Counted from the first letter of the stretch, positions 1-9,263 are shown. The stretch: DNA of 64,000 nt from Kitasatospora mediocidica KCTC 9733 (GCF_000744225.1 NZ_JQLN01000007.1:806001-870000), one strand, 5' to 3'. Program-made: numbers and translations. The notes: a model not told the origin generated them from the letters alone.

Positions 1-696
1 CGATCCGGCGCCCTGACTCCGTTCACCCGCGCGCTGGCCGACGGGCACTCAGGGGCGACGAGCGCGCTGAACCAGATACTCACCGGCTTCCGCACCACGA
101 CTCTGGACCCCTACCGTCGGGGAATCACCTCGGCCGTCGCCACCGCATCGGCCGAGGCAGGAGCCCGTGCCGCGATCGGCGGCATCGACGACCTGCTGAA
201 CTCCCTGCATCCGTCGATCCACTGGGACGGTCGCAGGCTCCGCCTCAACACCCGCGTCGAGGCGACGGAGTCCCTCGAAGGGCGTCCGTTGATCTTCCAG
301 CCCACGGCGCTGGCCAGCCGCATCGCGTTCGACCCGCTGGCCGACTCGGTGACCGTCACCTACCCCGCCGGCACCGGCGCGATCATGCGCGACCCCGAAC
401 TCCACTCCCCGGCCCCGGCCTTGGTGGCCCTCCTGGGGGCGACGAGGGCGGCGGCACTGGTCGCCGTGGTCAGGACTCCGGCCCTGACCACCGGACGGCT
501 CGCGGCGACCCTCGGGGTATCCGCGGCAGCCGCCTCGCGCCACGCCTCCGTCCTGCGCGAGTCCGGCCTCATCGCCACCGTCCGCAACGGTCAGACGGTC
601 CACCACGCCGCGACTCGACTCGGCACGGACCTGGTGCACGGATCAACGATCGACACCCAACCCGAGCGCGGCGCAAAGGGCGTCTCGGCGCCGTAG
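1..696 (+). CDS. ArsR-type winged-helix transcriptional regulator (5' partial)
   Basis: The frame is open from the first base, so the N-terminus lies outside the window; 231 codons remain. The last 85 residues or so form a winged helix-turn-helix: TGRLAATLGVSAAAASRHAS is the recognition-helix region, followed by LRESGLIATVRNGQTVHHAA, the wing. The upstream part resembles the ligand-binding region of actinobacterial ArsR-like regulators (for example DUF5937-type), but that is a family impression only. It is convergent with the lipoprotein gene on the other strand. The DNA target and effector cannot be read from the sequence. Confidence 0.8.
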   Translation, partial: RSGALTPFTRALADGHSGATSALNQILTGFRTTTLDPYRRGITSAVATASAEAGARAAIGGIDDLLNSLHPSIHWDGRRLRLNTRVEATESLEGRPLIFQPTALASRIAFDPLADSVTVTYPAGTGAIMRDPELHSPAPALVALLGATRAAALVAVVRTPALTTGRLAATLGVSAAAASRHASVLRESGLIATVRNGQTVHHAATRLGTDLVHGSTIDTQPERGAKGVSAP

Positions 697-740
697 CCGG
701 TACCGGCAGCGCGCTGACCACCCGGCGGCCCAACGCGCCG

Positions 741-1706
741 TCAGAGAGCGCCGTCTCCGTTGGCGAGGGCGGTGTTCTTCAGGACAGCCGCGATGCCCTG
801 CTGGACCCGGTCCAGCTGGCCCAGGTCGGCCTGGATCGCCTGCTCCTCGTAGGCGGACTCGACGGTGAACCAGGTGCCGACGACGTTGGCCTGCTGCCGG
901 CAGGAGGCGTCCGCGGTGGCGGTCGCGATCTCCGCGGCGGACGGCGTGGCCGAGCCCTTCCACCGCTTGTCGCCCATGGCGTCGGTCGGCGCCGGATAGC
1001 TGAAACCCTTGGTCTTCATACAGGCCGACCACTGGTGGAAGGCGGCCAGCAGCTTGTCGTCCGTCATCGACCGCCGGTAGTTGTCGAAGTTGATGTTGAT
1101 CGCCAGCTGGTCGTCGACCACCGCTCCCCCGTTCGCGGTGAGTTTGGCCTCGGCCTCACCGAGGCAGCCGCCCTTGGGGATGGGCAGGCCGCCGTAGGTG
1201 GTGATCGGCTCGGTCCCCGCCGGGCCACTGCCGGCCAGCACGGTGAGCTCCGCGGGGCGCAGCTGTGGCGGCGGGGGGAGCTTGGCGTCGGCAGGCGTCG
1301 GCGACCGGTAGCCGTTCGCCGGGTCGACCACGTCGTACCGGTGCGTCGCCTGCCCACCCGGTCCGGACTGCGACACTGGCGGCGGCGCGTACGTCAGGCC
1401 GTAGCGCTGCATGCACTGCGCGGCCAGCCGGTTACGGGCTTCGGTCACCTGCTGGGCCTGGTCGACCGAGAACAGATACCGCTCGATCGGCATGGACTTG
1501 CCGACGGTGCTGTCCAGCACGGGGATCGCCCCGACTGCCGGACGGGGTAACGGTGTTGAGGTGGCCGCCGGGGAGCCGGTCGGAGCCCCGGCCGGTCCAG
1601 GCCCGGCGGACGTCGCGGCGGAGTGCGAGCAGCCGGTGGCCAGCACGCCGACGGCCGCGAGCAGCACGCCGGCCTGGAGGTACGAAATGGAACGGGCGCG
1701 AGCCAT
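741..1706 (-). CDS. Secreted lipoprotein of unknown function with a TTA codon
   Basis: 321 residues. A basic N-terminus (MARARS) and hydrophobic stretch end in the lipobox LATGC, so it should be lipid-anchored outside the membrane. The start at 1706 is preceded by GAGGGAG at a good distance; a longer frame to 1769 has no such site. The mature protein begins with an Ala/Pro/Ser/Thr linker. Four later cysteines fall in two regions (AAQCMQRYG, GGCLGE, WSACMKTKG, ASCRQQ), suggesting disulfides. No known domain is recognised. The leucine codon at 1548-1550 (minus strand) is TTA, which in streptomycetes makes translation depend on the bldA tRNA. Confidence 0.85.
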   Translation of the reverse strand: MARARSISYLQAGVLLAAVGVLATGCSHSAATSAGPGPAGAPTGSPAATSTPLPRPAVGAIPVLDSTVGKSMPIERYLFSVDQAQQVTEARNRLAAQCMQRYGLTYAPPPVSQSGPGGQATHRYDVVDPANGYRSPTPADAKLPPPPQLRPAELTVLAGSGPAGTEPITTYGGLPIPKGGCLGEAEAKLTANGGAVVDDQLAININFDNYRRSMTDDKLLAAFHQWSACMKTKGFSYPAPTDAMGDKRWKGSATPSAAEIATATADASCRQQANVVGTWFTVESAYEEQAIQADLGQLDRVQQGIAAVLKNTALANGDGAL

Positions 1707-1795
1707 GCGCGGGAACTCCCTCTGCGGTGACAGCACGTGGGTCGGGCGCCCGGCCGCGCGACGAGGCACGGCCGGGCACCCGAAGCGTCAGGGCC

Positions 1796-2209
1796 TTACG
1801 AGAAGCACTGCGACGCATCGATGTTGTAGACCGAGGTGTTGTAGAGGGTCTGCTCGGTGGTGGGCGAGATGGTCAGGTGCGGGCCGTTCCAGTCGCAGTT
1901 GTACCAGCCGAAGATCGTGACGGTCCGGTAGCTCTCGTTGTAGACGGCGCCGACGTTGTCGTACACCTGCTGGCCGTCGCCGTCGCAGTTGCCGCCGGAA
2001 CAGCCCTCGAAATACCAGGCCGACAGGTAGTTGTCGTTGCCGCCGTCCCCGTTGAAGCCACCGGAGAAGTTGGAGTGGTCGAAGAGGCACGCATCGGTGC
2101 CCCACACACATCCGCCCGGGCTCGCCGAGGCCGGCGACGCTCCGACGCCGAGGGCCACGGCACTGAGCGCGGCGACGCCGGCGGCGACAGCGGTGATCTT
2201 CTTGCGCAT
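1796..2209 (-). CDS. Secreted I36-type peptidase inhibitor-like protein
   Basis: 137 residues with a Sec signal peptide (MRKKITAVAAGVAALSAVAL, cleavage near ASA-SPGG). The mature part is small, cysteine-rich and Greek-key-like: CLFDHSNFSGG, then YDNVGAVYNESYRTVTIF, then a WYNCDWNGPHLTISP segment. This pattern of FxxxNF(S/G)G and later repeat resembles the SMPI-like inhibitors of metalloproteinases (MEROPS I36) and beta/gamma-crystallin folds. Six cysteines could make three disulfides. AAAGGGGAA lies upstream of the ATG. Family assignment is by motif only; a plain structural crystallin role is possible. Confidence 0.65.
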   Translation of the reverse strand: MRKKITAVAAGVAALSAVALGVGASPASASPGGCVWGTDACLFDHSNFSGGFNGDGGNDNYLSAWYFEGCSGGNCDGDGQQVYDNVGAVYNESYRTVTIFGWYNCDWNGPHLTISPTTEQTLYNTSVYNIDASQCFS

Positions 2210-2631
2210 GGACACAGGAATTCCCCTTTCCCTCAATGGAGGATTTCTCGCTCTGCAGCCGGCGGCGAGCCCAGGGAATCGCGCCACATATGCCAGTGCG
2301 ACGATTCCCGTGAGCACGCGATGCTGGCGGTGCCGGCTACGGAAAGGAGTCTGTGTCACGCCCCAGTCAGCGTCAATACTGTCCGAGGAATGCGGGAGCA
2401 TGCCGACATGTCCCCGTTTGTCAGCGAGGAAAAGCCGACAGAACACGACATTCGGCCCCGACGGGCCGTCATCCGTTGCATTTTTGTTATTGGCATCGGG
2501 TAATGATCGTGTTATGACAGAGGCGAAATTCTCCCGAGTTCCGACCAGCCCGGATGCCATATCCCGGATCGCGCACCGCGGAATTGCGCACCTGATTGTG
2601 TTACGGCTTTCCTTGATCCGAACGTGCGCGA

Positions 2632-2658
2632 GCCCCGGCGGGGTGAACCCGCCGGGGC
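2632..2658 (-). terminator. Hairpin terminator after the MBL-fold gene
   Basis: A perfect 11-bp stem (2632-2642 with 2648-2658) and 5-nt loop lie 14 bases beyond the stop of the minus-strand hydrolase gene. The roughly 400 bases between here and 2210 are less GC-rich and probably hold the promoter of the I36-type gene; I see no convincing gene there. Confidence 0.7.
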
Positions 2659-2672
2659 CGTGCGCCGCCTGA

Positions 2673-3317
2673 TCAGTGGCCGCGGGCGATCCACTCGTCC
2701 AGCTGCGGTGCCTCGTCCCCGATCGTCGTGGTCGGGCCGTGGCCGGTGTACACCACCGTCTCGGGCGGCAGCACCAGCAGCCGCTCCTCGATCGAGCGGA
2801 TGATGGTCGGGAAGTCGGAGAACGACCGCCCGGTGGCGCCCGGGCCGCCCTGGAAGAGCGTGTCCCCGGTGAAGACCGCGTCCAGCGCCGGCACGTAGAG
2901 GCTCACGCTGCCCGGGCTGTGACCCGGCGTGTGCCGCACGTGCAGGTAGATACCGCCGACGGTGATCCGCTGGCCGTCCCGCAGCTCCTCGTCCGGGCTG
3001 TCGCCGGGGTGCGCCTGCTTCCAGAGCGGCAGGTCGTCGGCGTGCAGCAGGATCGGCGCGCCGGTCAGCGCGGCCAGCGCGGGGGCGCCGTTCACGTGGT
3101 CGTTGTGGGCGTGGGTGCAGATGATCGCCATCACCCGGCGGTCGCCGACCTGGTTCGCGATCGCCTCGGCGTCGTGCGCGGGGTCGATGACCACGGCCTC
3201 GCGGTCGTTGGCGATGATCCAGACGTTGTTCTCCACCTCCCAACTGCCGCCGTCCAGCTCGAAGGTGCCGGAGGTGGTGAGGTGCTCGATCTCGGGCTCG
3301 ACAGGCATCTGGTGCAT
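2673..3317 (-). CDS. Metallo-beta-lactamase-fold hydrolase, likely thioester hydrolase partner of MscR
   Basis: 214 residues. The metal site is visible: THAHNDHVNG is the HxHxDH motif near residue 72, RHTPGHSPGS supplies the third histidine, FTGDTLF the bridging Asp, and YTGHGP the last histidine, as in glyoxalase II-type enzymes. The ATG overlaps the stop of mscR (TGATG), so the two are translationally coupled. In actinobacteria this pairing is common, and the hydrolase is thought to release formate from S-formylmycothiol or a related thioester; that substrate is inferred from the neighbour. A second in-frame ATG lies at 3308. Confidence 0.87.
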   Translation of the reverse strand: MHQMPVEPEIEHLTTSGTFELDGGSWEVENNVWIIANDREAVVIDPAHDAEAIANQVGDRRVMAIICTHAHNDHVNGAPALAALTGAPILLHADDLPLWKQAHPGDSPDEELRDGQRITVGGIYLHVRHTPGHSPGSVSLYVPALDAVFTGDTLFQGGPGATGRSFSDFPTIIRSIEERLLVLPPETVVYTGHGPTTTIGDEAPQLDEWIARGH

Positions 3318-4402
3318 CAGAACACCACCACGGAACGCAGCACGTCGCCGCCGTGCATCCGGGTGAAGGCTTCCTCGACCTGGTCCAGCGCGATGGTCTC
3401 GCTGACAAAGGCGTCGAGGTCGAGCCGGCCCTGCAGGTAGAGGTCGATCAGCATCGGGAAGTCCCGCGAGGGCAGGCAGTCGCCGTACCAGGAGGACTTC
3501 AGCGCACCGCCCCGCCCGAAGACGTCCAGCAGGGGGAGCTCCAACTTCATCTCGGGCGTCGGGACGCCCACCAGCACGACGGTGCCGGCCAGGTCGCGGG
3601 CGTAGAACGCCTGCTGGTAGGTCTCGGGACGGCCGACCGCCTCGATCACCACGTCGGCGCCGTTCCCGCCGGTCAGCGCGCGGATCTCCTCGACGGCGTC
3701 GGCCGTCCGGGAGTTGACGGTGTGGGTGGCGCCGAGCCGCAGCGCGGTGGCGAGCTTGCGGTCGTCGATGTCCACCGCGATGATCTTCGCCGCGCCGGCC
3801 AGCCGCGCGCCCATCACGGCAGCGTTGCCGACCCCGCCGCAACCGATCACCGCGACGCTGTCGCCGCGGCCCACGTTGCCGGTGTTGACGGCGGCGCCGA
3901 GGCCGGCCATCACCCCGCAGCCGAGCAGACCGGCGGCGGCCGGCGAGGCGGCCGGGTCGACCTTCGTGCACTGTCCGGCGGCGACGAGGGTCTTCTCGGC
4001 GAACGCGCCGATGCCCAGCGCCGGGGAGAGCGGGGTGCCGTCGAGCAGGGTCATCGGCTGCTTGGCGTTGTGGGTGGCGAAGCAGTACTGCGGCCGGCCG
4101 CGCCGGCAGGAGCGGCACTGCCCGCAGACCGCACGCCAGTTGAGGATCACGAAGTCACCCGGGGCGACCTCGGTCACGCCGTCGCCGACGCTCTCCACCA
4201 CGCCGGCGGCCTCGTGCCCGAGCAGGAACGGGAAGTCGTCGTTGATCCCGCCCTCCCGGTAGTGCAGGTCGGTGTGGCAGACCCCGCACGCCTGGACCTT
4301 GACCACCGCCTCGCCCGGTCCCGGATCGGGGACGACGATGGTCTCCACCTGCACCGGTTCGCCCTTGCCCCGGGCGATGACGCCCTTGACCTGCTGTGAC
4401 AT
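3317..4402 (-). CDS. mscR: S-(hydroxymethyl)mycothiol dehydrogenase
   Basis: 361 residues, the usual length for this zinc-dependent medium-chain dehydrogenase. It oxidises the adduct of formaldehyde and mycothiol with NAD. The catalytic-zinc ligands are CGVCHTDLHY and GHEAAGVVE; the structural-zinc cysteines are in CGQCRSCRRGRPQYC. The Rossmann motif VIGCGGVGNAA sits near residue 190. It heads a two-gene operon with the MBL-fold hydrolase, consistent with a complete formaldehyde-to-formate route. High similarity to plant/bacterial class III-like alcohol dehydrogenases explains the alternative label of generic alcohol dehydrogenase. Confidence 0.9.
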   Translation of the reverse strand: MSQQVKGVIARGKGEPVQVETIVVPDPGPGEAVVKVQACGVCHTDLHYREGGINDDFPFLLGHEAAGVVESVGDGVTEVAPGDFVILNWRAVCGQCRSCRRGRPQYCFATHNAKQPMTLLDGTPLSPALGIGAFAEKTLVAAGQCTKVDPAASPAAAGLLGCGVMAGLGAAVNTGNVGRGDSVAVIGCGGVGNAAVMGARLAGAAKIIAVDIDDRKLATALRLGATHTVNSRTADAVEEIRALTGGNGADVVIEAVGRPETYQQAFYARDLAGTVVLVGVPTPEMKLELPLLDVFGRGGALKSSWYGDCLPSRDFPMLIDLYLQGRLDLDAFVSETIALDQVEEAFTRMHGGDVLRSVVVF

Positions 4403-4437
4403 ACGGCCCTGACCTTTCCCTGCAGAACGGCGGAGCC

Positions 4438-4477
4438 GAACGGCCCCTCGGGACGATTGTCTCCCGAGGGGCCGTTC
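4438..4477. terminator. Long perfect hairpin terminator
   Basis: A 16-bp perfect stem (4438-4453 with 4462-4477) with an 8-nt loop lies between the stop of the metallophosphoesterase gene and the start of mscR, both on the minus strand. It should end the upstream transcript and isolate the mscR promoter, which then must lie within about 35 bases of the start. Confidence 0.8.
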
Positions 4478-4507
4478 ACTGACGCCAGTCCTGCGCCGCC
4501 GCGGCTG

Positions 4508-6166
4508 TTACCAGCCCCAGCCGCCACCCTCGCCGTCGTTGTCGGTGTTGCTGTCCCAGCCCTCGCCGACCTTGCGCACGATGGTGTAGTGGTCGATCTG
4601 CTGGCCGGTCTCGGTCAGCGCGGTGACCTTCATCGAGGACTTCTGGCCCAGGTGCGCCGGGGTCACGTCGACCTTGATGAAGGAGTAGCCCAGGTAGCGG
4701 ACCCGGGACCACTCGACGGTCTCGTTGACCTTCGTCCGGCCCTTGGCGTTGTAGAAGGTGGCGACCTCGTCGACCCGGTTCTCGTGGCCCTCGTAGGTCT
4801 GCGGCGCACCGAAGGAGTACAGGCTGCGGCCGGCGGCACCCGCGGTCACGTAGACCACGCCGTCCTTCTCGGGGTCCAGGGTGGCGCCGCTCGGGATCGC
4901 CTTGGAGACCTTGTTGCCGAGGATCGCGTCGGTGCGCTCGTAGACGTGGTTGTGACCGTTGATCACCAGGTCCACGCGGTACTTCTCGAACAGCGGCACC
5001 CAGGCCTCGCGGACCCCGCCCTCGGAGGCGTGCGAGACGGTTGTGGAGAAGGCGCAGTGGTGGAAGAAGACCACGACGAAGTCGATCGTCTCGTCGTTGC
5101 GGAAGTCCTTGAGCGTGCGGTCCAGCCACTTGGTCTGACGGCCCGCGGTGATGCCCAGGTTGGCCGGGATCTCGTAGCTGACGTCGTTGGCGTCCAGCGA
5201 GATGACACCGACGTTGCTGTAGCGGAACGAGTAGACACCGGGGGCGGTGCGCGGGTCCGGGCCGTTGTCCGGCAGGAACCAGCGGGCGTCCTCGCCGCCG
5301 TAGCCGTTGTGCGAGTACCAGGCCTCCATGTCGTGGTTGCCGTAGGCGACCATCCACGGGATCTTCGAGGCGATCGGCTCGGTCTGCACCAGGAACGCGT
5401 CCCAGGTGGTCGCGTTGAAGTCGGCCTTGTCGGCGTCCAGGCCCTGGCCGTCCGGGTCGGCGTAGCAGATGTCGCCGGCGTGCAGGTGGAAGGACGGCTT
5501 CTGGGCCAGGATCACGTTGTCGTTGTTGACCGCGTGCGCACTGACACCCTGGTCGCCGAAGGCGGTGAAGGTGAACGGCTCGTACACCTTGCCCCAGCGG
5601 TGGTCGCGCGAGGCGGCGGTGCGGAAGGTGCCGAGCGTCGAGATCGCCTGCTGGGCAGCCGGGTCGAAGCCCTGGTGGCCGACGCCGTAGTAGTACGTGG
5701 TGTCGGGGGTGAGGTCCTCCAGCGCCACGTGCAGGTAGTACTGGTCGACCGGGGCGTGGCCCGGGACCAGGGCCGGCGTGTGCAGCGCGCGCAGCTCGGC
5801 CTCCACCTTGTGGCTGAGGTCCCACGGGGTCTTGCCGTAGCGCAGGAACGGCTTCTTCACCGGGACCGGGACCTGCCAGGAGATCCGGAACTCGGTGTCC
5901 GGCTCGGCGCCGAACTGGAGGTGGCGCCCGACCGGGATGACCTTCGAACCGTCGACCGCCGAGGCGGCGTCGGACACCGGGGTCGGGGAGGCGGCGAACG
6001 CGTTGCCGCTGCTCAGCACACCGCCGACGGCCAGCGCACCCACGGTGATCGCGCTGGAGCGCAGGACCCGGCGCCGGGAGAGGCTGTTGCGCAGGTACTC
6101 GTGCTGCTCGGCCATGCTCATACGGTCGGCGAGCTTCTCGGGCACGCCCATGCGTGGGATATCCAT
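4508..6166 (-). CDS. Tat-exported purple acid phosphatase-like metallophosphoesterase
   Basis: 552 residues. The N-terminus carries a twin-arginine signal (SRRRVLRSSAITVGALAVGG) ending near AFA-ASP. A fibronectin-like N-domain typical of purple acid phosphatases follows (TPDTTYYYGVGHQG), then the calcineurin-type domain: FGDQG, GDICYADPDGQG, GNHDMEAW, and FFHHC and GHNHVYERTD carrying the metal-binding His residues. The C-terminus is Gly/Trp-rich (GEGGGWGW). It should hydrolyse phosphate esters outside the cell. Internal ATGs at codons 6, 16 and 18 are alternative starts; no strong ribosome site singles one out. Confidence 0.85.
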   Translation of the reverse strand: MDIPRMGVPEKLADRMSMAEQHEYLRNSLSRRRVLRSSAITVGALAVGGVLSSGNAFAASPTPVSDAASAVDGSKVIPVGRHLQFGAEPDTEFRISWQVPVPVKKPFLRYGKTPWDLSHKVEAELRALHTPALVPGHAPVDQYYLHVALEDLTPDTTYYYGVGHQGFDPAAQQAISTLGTFRTAASRDHRWGKVYEPFTFTAFGDQGVSAHAVNNDNVILAQKPSFHLHAGDICYADPDGQGLDADKADFNATTWDAFLVQTEPIASKIPWMVAYGNHDMEAWYSHNGYGGEDARWFLPDNGPDPRTAPGVYSFRYSNVGVISLDANDVSYEIPANLGITAGRQTKWLDRTLKDFRNDETIDFVVVFFHHCAFSTTVSHASEGGVREAWVPLFEKYRVDLVINGHNHVYERTDAILGNKVSKAIPSGATLDPEKDGVVYVTAGAAGRSLYSFGAPQTYEGHENRVDEVATFYNAKGRTKVNETVEWSRVRYLGYSFIKVDVTPAHLGQKSSMKVTALTETGQQIDHYTIVRKVGEGWDSNTDNDGEGGGWGW

Positions 6167-6281
6167 GCCGGGGACTATCTCAGCGACGGATGGCCATCGC
6201 CCGCAGATTCGGTGAACGCGCGTAGAAGCGCCGGTTTCCGATGCGCCGTCAGCGCCCGTCTTGCCCTGCTTTCACCCCCGG

Positions 6282-6680
6282 CTACCCCTCCAGGCTCTCC
6301 CGTACACGCCGCGAGACGGCAAACTCCTGAAGGTCGAGCGTGCCGGGCGGCTCGGCGATGCCGGGCCCGCCGGCCCGCACCCAGTCGACTATCTCCTCGA
6401 CCATGTCGTCCTGGACGACCCATCCCAGCCAGACCGGACGGCCCCCCGCCCGCCGGCCCTCGCTGGACGGGTTGACCACCACCACGTTGGAGTGCGCGCA
6501 GACGTCCAGGCAGGGCACCGCCCGCACCCGGCCGGCCTCCCCGACCCCCTCCTTGAGCCGGCCGAACTGCCCGAGGTGGTCGACGCCCGGGTGCTTGGTC
6601 TCGGTACCGCAGCAGCAACCGCGACAGACCGTCACGGTGCAGGGTGCGGCAGGCGCCTCACGGCGGGTACGACGGCTCAT
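6282..6680 (-). CDS. Thioredoxin-like (2Fe-2S) ferredoxin-domain protein
   Basis: 132 residues. The cysteine pattern CRGCCCG near residue 19 and CLDVCAHSNVVVV near residue 58 matches the thioredoxin-fold 2Fe-2S ferredoxin family, where four cysteines hold the cluster. The C-terminal VEEIVDWVRAGGP segment is typical of actinobacterial members. GAAGGAAA precedes the ATG at 6680. It stands alone, so the electron partner is unknown. Confidence 0.85.
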   Translation of the reverse strand: MSRRTRREAPAAPCTVTVCRGCCCGTETKHPGVDHLGQFGRLKEGVGEAGRVRAVPCLDVCAHSNVVVVNPSSEGRRAGGRPVWLGWVVQDDMVEEIVDWVRAGGPGIAEPPGTLDLQEFAVSRRVRESLEG

Positions 6681-6928
6681 CGGTTTCCTTCACTGGGTGG
6701 CCCGGTGACCACGATTCTGCCGCACGCCCCACCCGGGTCAAGAAGCACCCGCCGTGGATGGTCCCCGTGCGCAACCCGTTGACAGCTGTGGGCTCCTGCG
6801 TTCTTATGTTTGCTGCGTCGTTTGATTCTGTCTGAACCTGATGGTTCATTCTCGCCACTCGCTTCACTCCCCCACCCGGGTGCCCGTGACGCCGGGCGCT
6901 ACACCGCCGACCACCCAACGGAGCCACG

Positions 6929-9139
6929 GTGCGCACTCTCCCAGCACTGGCACGGAAGTTCGTCAGACCGACGCTCGCGCTCGCGCTCGTCGCAGCAGCC
7001 GCCCCCACCGCCCTGCTGGCGGCCTCCCCGGCCCAGGCGCAACCCAACGGCGCGGCGCTCACCCCGCCGATGGGGTGGAGCAGTTGGAGCTTCCTCCGGA
7101 AGAATCCAACAGAAGCCAACATCGAGGCCCAGGCCAAGGCGATGTCCACCACCGGCCTGGTCTCGCACGGCTACCAGTACGTCAACATTGACGACTTCTG
7201 GTACCTCAACCCCGCCACCACCGTGGACTCCTACGGCCGCTGGGCCACCGACCCGAGCCGCTTCCCGGACGGCATGGGCTCGGTCGGCTCCTACGTCCAC
7301 AACCTCGGCGAGAAGTTCGGGATGTACCTGACGCCCGGCATCCCGGTCGCCGCCTACAACCAGAACACCCCGATCCAGGGCACCTCGTTCCACGCCCGGG
7401 ACATCGTCTCCAACACCTCCGGCTACGAGACCAACTACAACTTCGGCAACGGGTCGATGTACTACATCGACTACGCCAAGAACCCCGCGGCAGCCCAGGC
7501 CTACCTCAACTCCTGGGCCGACCAGCTGGCCTCGTACGGCGTCGACTACCTGAAGATCGACGGCGTCGGCGACTGGGACATCCCCGACATCCAGCACTGG
7601 TCGCAGGCGCTGAACCAGAGCGGGCGCACCATCCACCTGGAGCTGTCCAACTCGCTGGACGTGAAGAACGCCCCGACCTGGCAGCAGAGCGCCAACGGCT
7701 GGCGGATCGACGGCGACGTGGAGTGCTACTGCAGCTCCTCGTCCTACCCGCTGACCGACTGGACCAACGTCGCCTACCGCTTCGGCGACGCCCCGCAGTG
7801 GGCGGACTACGCCGGGCCGGGCGGCTGGAACGACCTGGACTCGCTGGAGCTCGGCAACGGCTCCAACGACGGCCTCACCCCCGACGAGCGGCAGTCCCAG
7901 CTGACCCTGTGGGCCATCGAGGGCGCACCACTGCTGCTCGGCACCGACCTGACGCAGATGGACGGCGGCGACCTCGGCCTGCTCACCAACGACGAGGTGC
8001 TCGGCGTCGACCAGGCCGGCCACCCGGCCCGTCCGGTCGACCGGCTCACCCAGCAGCAGGTCTGGTCCGCGCCCAACGGCGACGGCAGCTACACCGTCGC
8101 GCTCTTCAACCTCACCGGCTCGACCGCCCCGGTGACCGCCCGCTGGTCGGATGTCGGCTTCAGCGGCTCGGCCTCGGTCCGCGACCTCTGGAATCACACC
8201 GAACTCGGCACCTCCAACGCCACGTTCAGCGCCACCATCCCCGCGCACGGCACCCGCCTGCTACGGGTCACCCCGGCAGCCGCCGCGCGGTCCACCGCGC
8301 TGCACTACAACCTGGTCAACGCCTCCAGCGGCCAGTACCTGGACGTCAGCGGCGCCGCCACCACCGACTCCGCCGCCGTCGTCCAGGCGCCTGCCAACGG
8401 CGCGGCCGACCAGCAGTGGCAGCTCGTCCCGACCGGTGACGGCTTCTACAAGATCAAGAACGTCAACAGCGGCCTGCTGGTCAACATCCCGGGCGGCAGC
8501 TCCACCAGCGGCCTCCCACTGATCCAGTACCACGACGACAACGCCGCCAACTCGCAGTGGAAGCTCACCCCGAACAGCACCGGCGGCTACGCCGTGGCCG
8601 CCCGCTCGGACGGCCTGGATCTCGACCTCGCCGCCGGCGGGAACAGTGCCGTGCAGTCCACCGCCGCCGGCTCCGCCACCCAGCAGTGGAAGCTGGTCCC
8701 GGTACCCACCCCCGGCGCCCAGTACAAGCTGGTCAACGGCGCGAGCGGCGGCCGGATGGACGTCAACAACGACTCCACGGCCGACTCCGCCGCGATCGTC
8801 GAGTGGTCCGACAACGGCGCCGCCGACCAGCTCTGGACCTTCACCCCGCAGACCGGCGGCGCCTACACGGTGACCGACGTCAACAGCGGAAAGCTGCTGA
8901 ACATCCCCGGCCCGACGACCGGCCAGGGCACCCAGCTGATCCAGTACCACGACGACGGCAACAGCAACTCGCGCTGGACGCTGGTCGACGCCGGACCCAA
9001 CAAGGTCCAGCTGAAGAGCGTCTACGACGGCCAGCTGGTCGACCTCGACAACGGCTCCCTCTACCCGGGCGGCCACGTCCTGCAATATCCCGCCAACGGC
9101 GGCGCCAACCAGACCTGGTCCCTGGTCCCGCCGTCCTGA
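6929..9139 (+). CDS. Secreted GH27 alpha-galactosidase with ricin-type lectin domains
   Basis: 736 residues from a GTG preceded by GGAG. A Sec signal peptide ends near AQA-QPN. The GH27 catalytic barrel spans about residues 40-400: TPPMGWSSWSF at the start, YVNIDDFWY, nucleophile Asp in VDYLKIDGVGDWD, and acid/base region GWRIDGDVECYC. A beta-sandwich follows to about 450. Two RicinB-like beta-trefoils make up the rest, with repeated QQW/QLW/SQW motifs and repeats of LxNIPG and LIQYHDD. It should cleave terminal alpha-galactosides (or beta-L-arabinopyranosides, which some GH27 members use) on bound polysaccharide. No carbohydrate transporter is adjacent. Confidence 0.9.
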   Translation: MRTLPALARKFVRPTLALALVAAAAPTALLAASPAQAQPNGAALTPPMGWSSWSFLRKNPTEANIEAQAKAMSTTGLVSHGYQYVNIDDFWYLNPATTVDSYGRWATDPSRFPDGMGSVGSYVHNLGEKFGMYLTPGIPVAAYNQNTPIQGTSFHARDIVSNTSGYETNYNFGNGSMYYIDYAKNPAAAQAYLNSWADQLASYGVDYLKIDGVGDWDIPDIQHWSQALNQSGRTIHLELSNSLDVKNAPTWQQSANGWRIDGDVECYCSSSSYPLTDWTNVAYRFGDAPQWADYAGPGGWNDLDSLELGNGSNDGLTPDERQSQLTLWAIEGAPLLLGTDLTQMDGGDLGLLTNDEVLGVDQAGHPARPVDRLTQQQVWSAPNGDGSYTVALFNLTGSTAPVTARWSDVGFSGSASVRDLWNHTELGTSNATFSATIPAHGTRLLRVTPAAAARSTALHYNLVNASSGQYLDVSGAATTDSAAVVQAPANGAADQQWQLVPTGDGFYKIKNVNSGLLVNIPGGSSTSGLPLIQYHDDNAANSQWKLTPNSTGGYAVAARSDGLDLDLAAGGNSAVQSTAAGSATQQWKLVPVPTPGAQYKLVNGASGGRMDVNNDSTADSAAIVEWSDNGAADQLWTFTPQTGGAYTVTDVNSGKLLNIPGPTTGQGTQLIQYHDDGNSNSRWTLVDAGPNKVQLKSVYDGQLVDLDNGSLYPGGHVLQYPANGGANQTWSLVPPS

Positions 9140-9160
9140 CCGTCCCCCACCCGCACACCC

Positions 9161-9191
9161 CCGGCCCGGCGCACACCACGCGCCGGGCCGG
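9161..9191 (+). terminator. Terminator of the GH27 gene
   Basis: A perfect 12-bp stem (9161-9172 with 9180-9191) and 7-nt loop lie 22 bases after the stop. Confidence 0.75.
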
Positions 9192-9242
9192 CCACGTTCC
9201 CGCGCGAATCGAATTCCGCTCCACCCCGTAGTGGAAAGGGAA

Positions 9243-9263
9243 TTCGCTCCGCATCGGAGCGAA
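9243..9263. promoter_or_regulatory. Inverted repeat in the upstream region of the SGNH hydrolase gene
   Basis: A perfect 9-bp inverted repeat, TTCGCTCCG-cat-CGGAGCGAA, lies in the AT-richer 200 bases upstream of the gene at 9416. A partial copy of the left arm (ATTCCGCTCC) sits about 25 bases before it. It could be an operator or a small hairpin; nothing in the sequence tells which. Confidence 0.35.

Noticed and set aside
2516..2672. Short plus-strand frame beginning MTEAKFSRVPTSPD
   Set aside because: Weak codon bias, no ribosome site, and it runs into the terminator hairpin at 2632-2658.
6211..6217. Single GTTCACC (minus strand) upstream of the metallophosphoesterase, suggesting a PHO box
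   Set aside because: Only one good unit is seen; the neighbouring 11-base unit matches poorly, so PhoP control is not supported.
4457..6475. Long plus-strand frame opposite the metallophosphoesterase gene
   Set aside because: Antisense shadow; no recognisable protein features.
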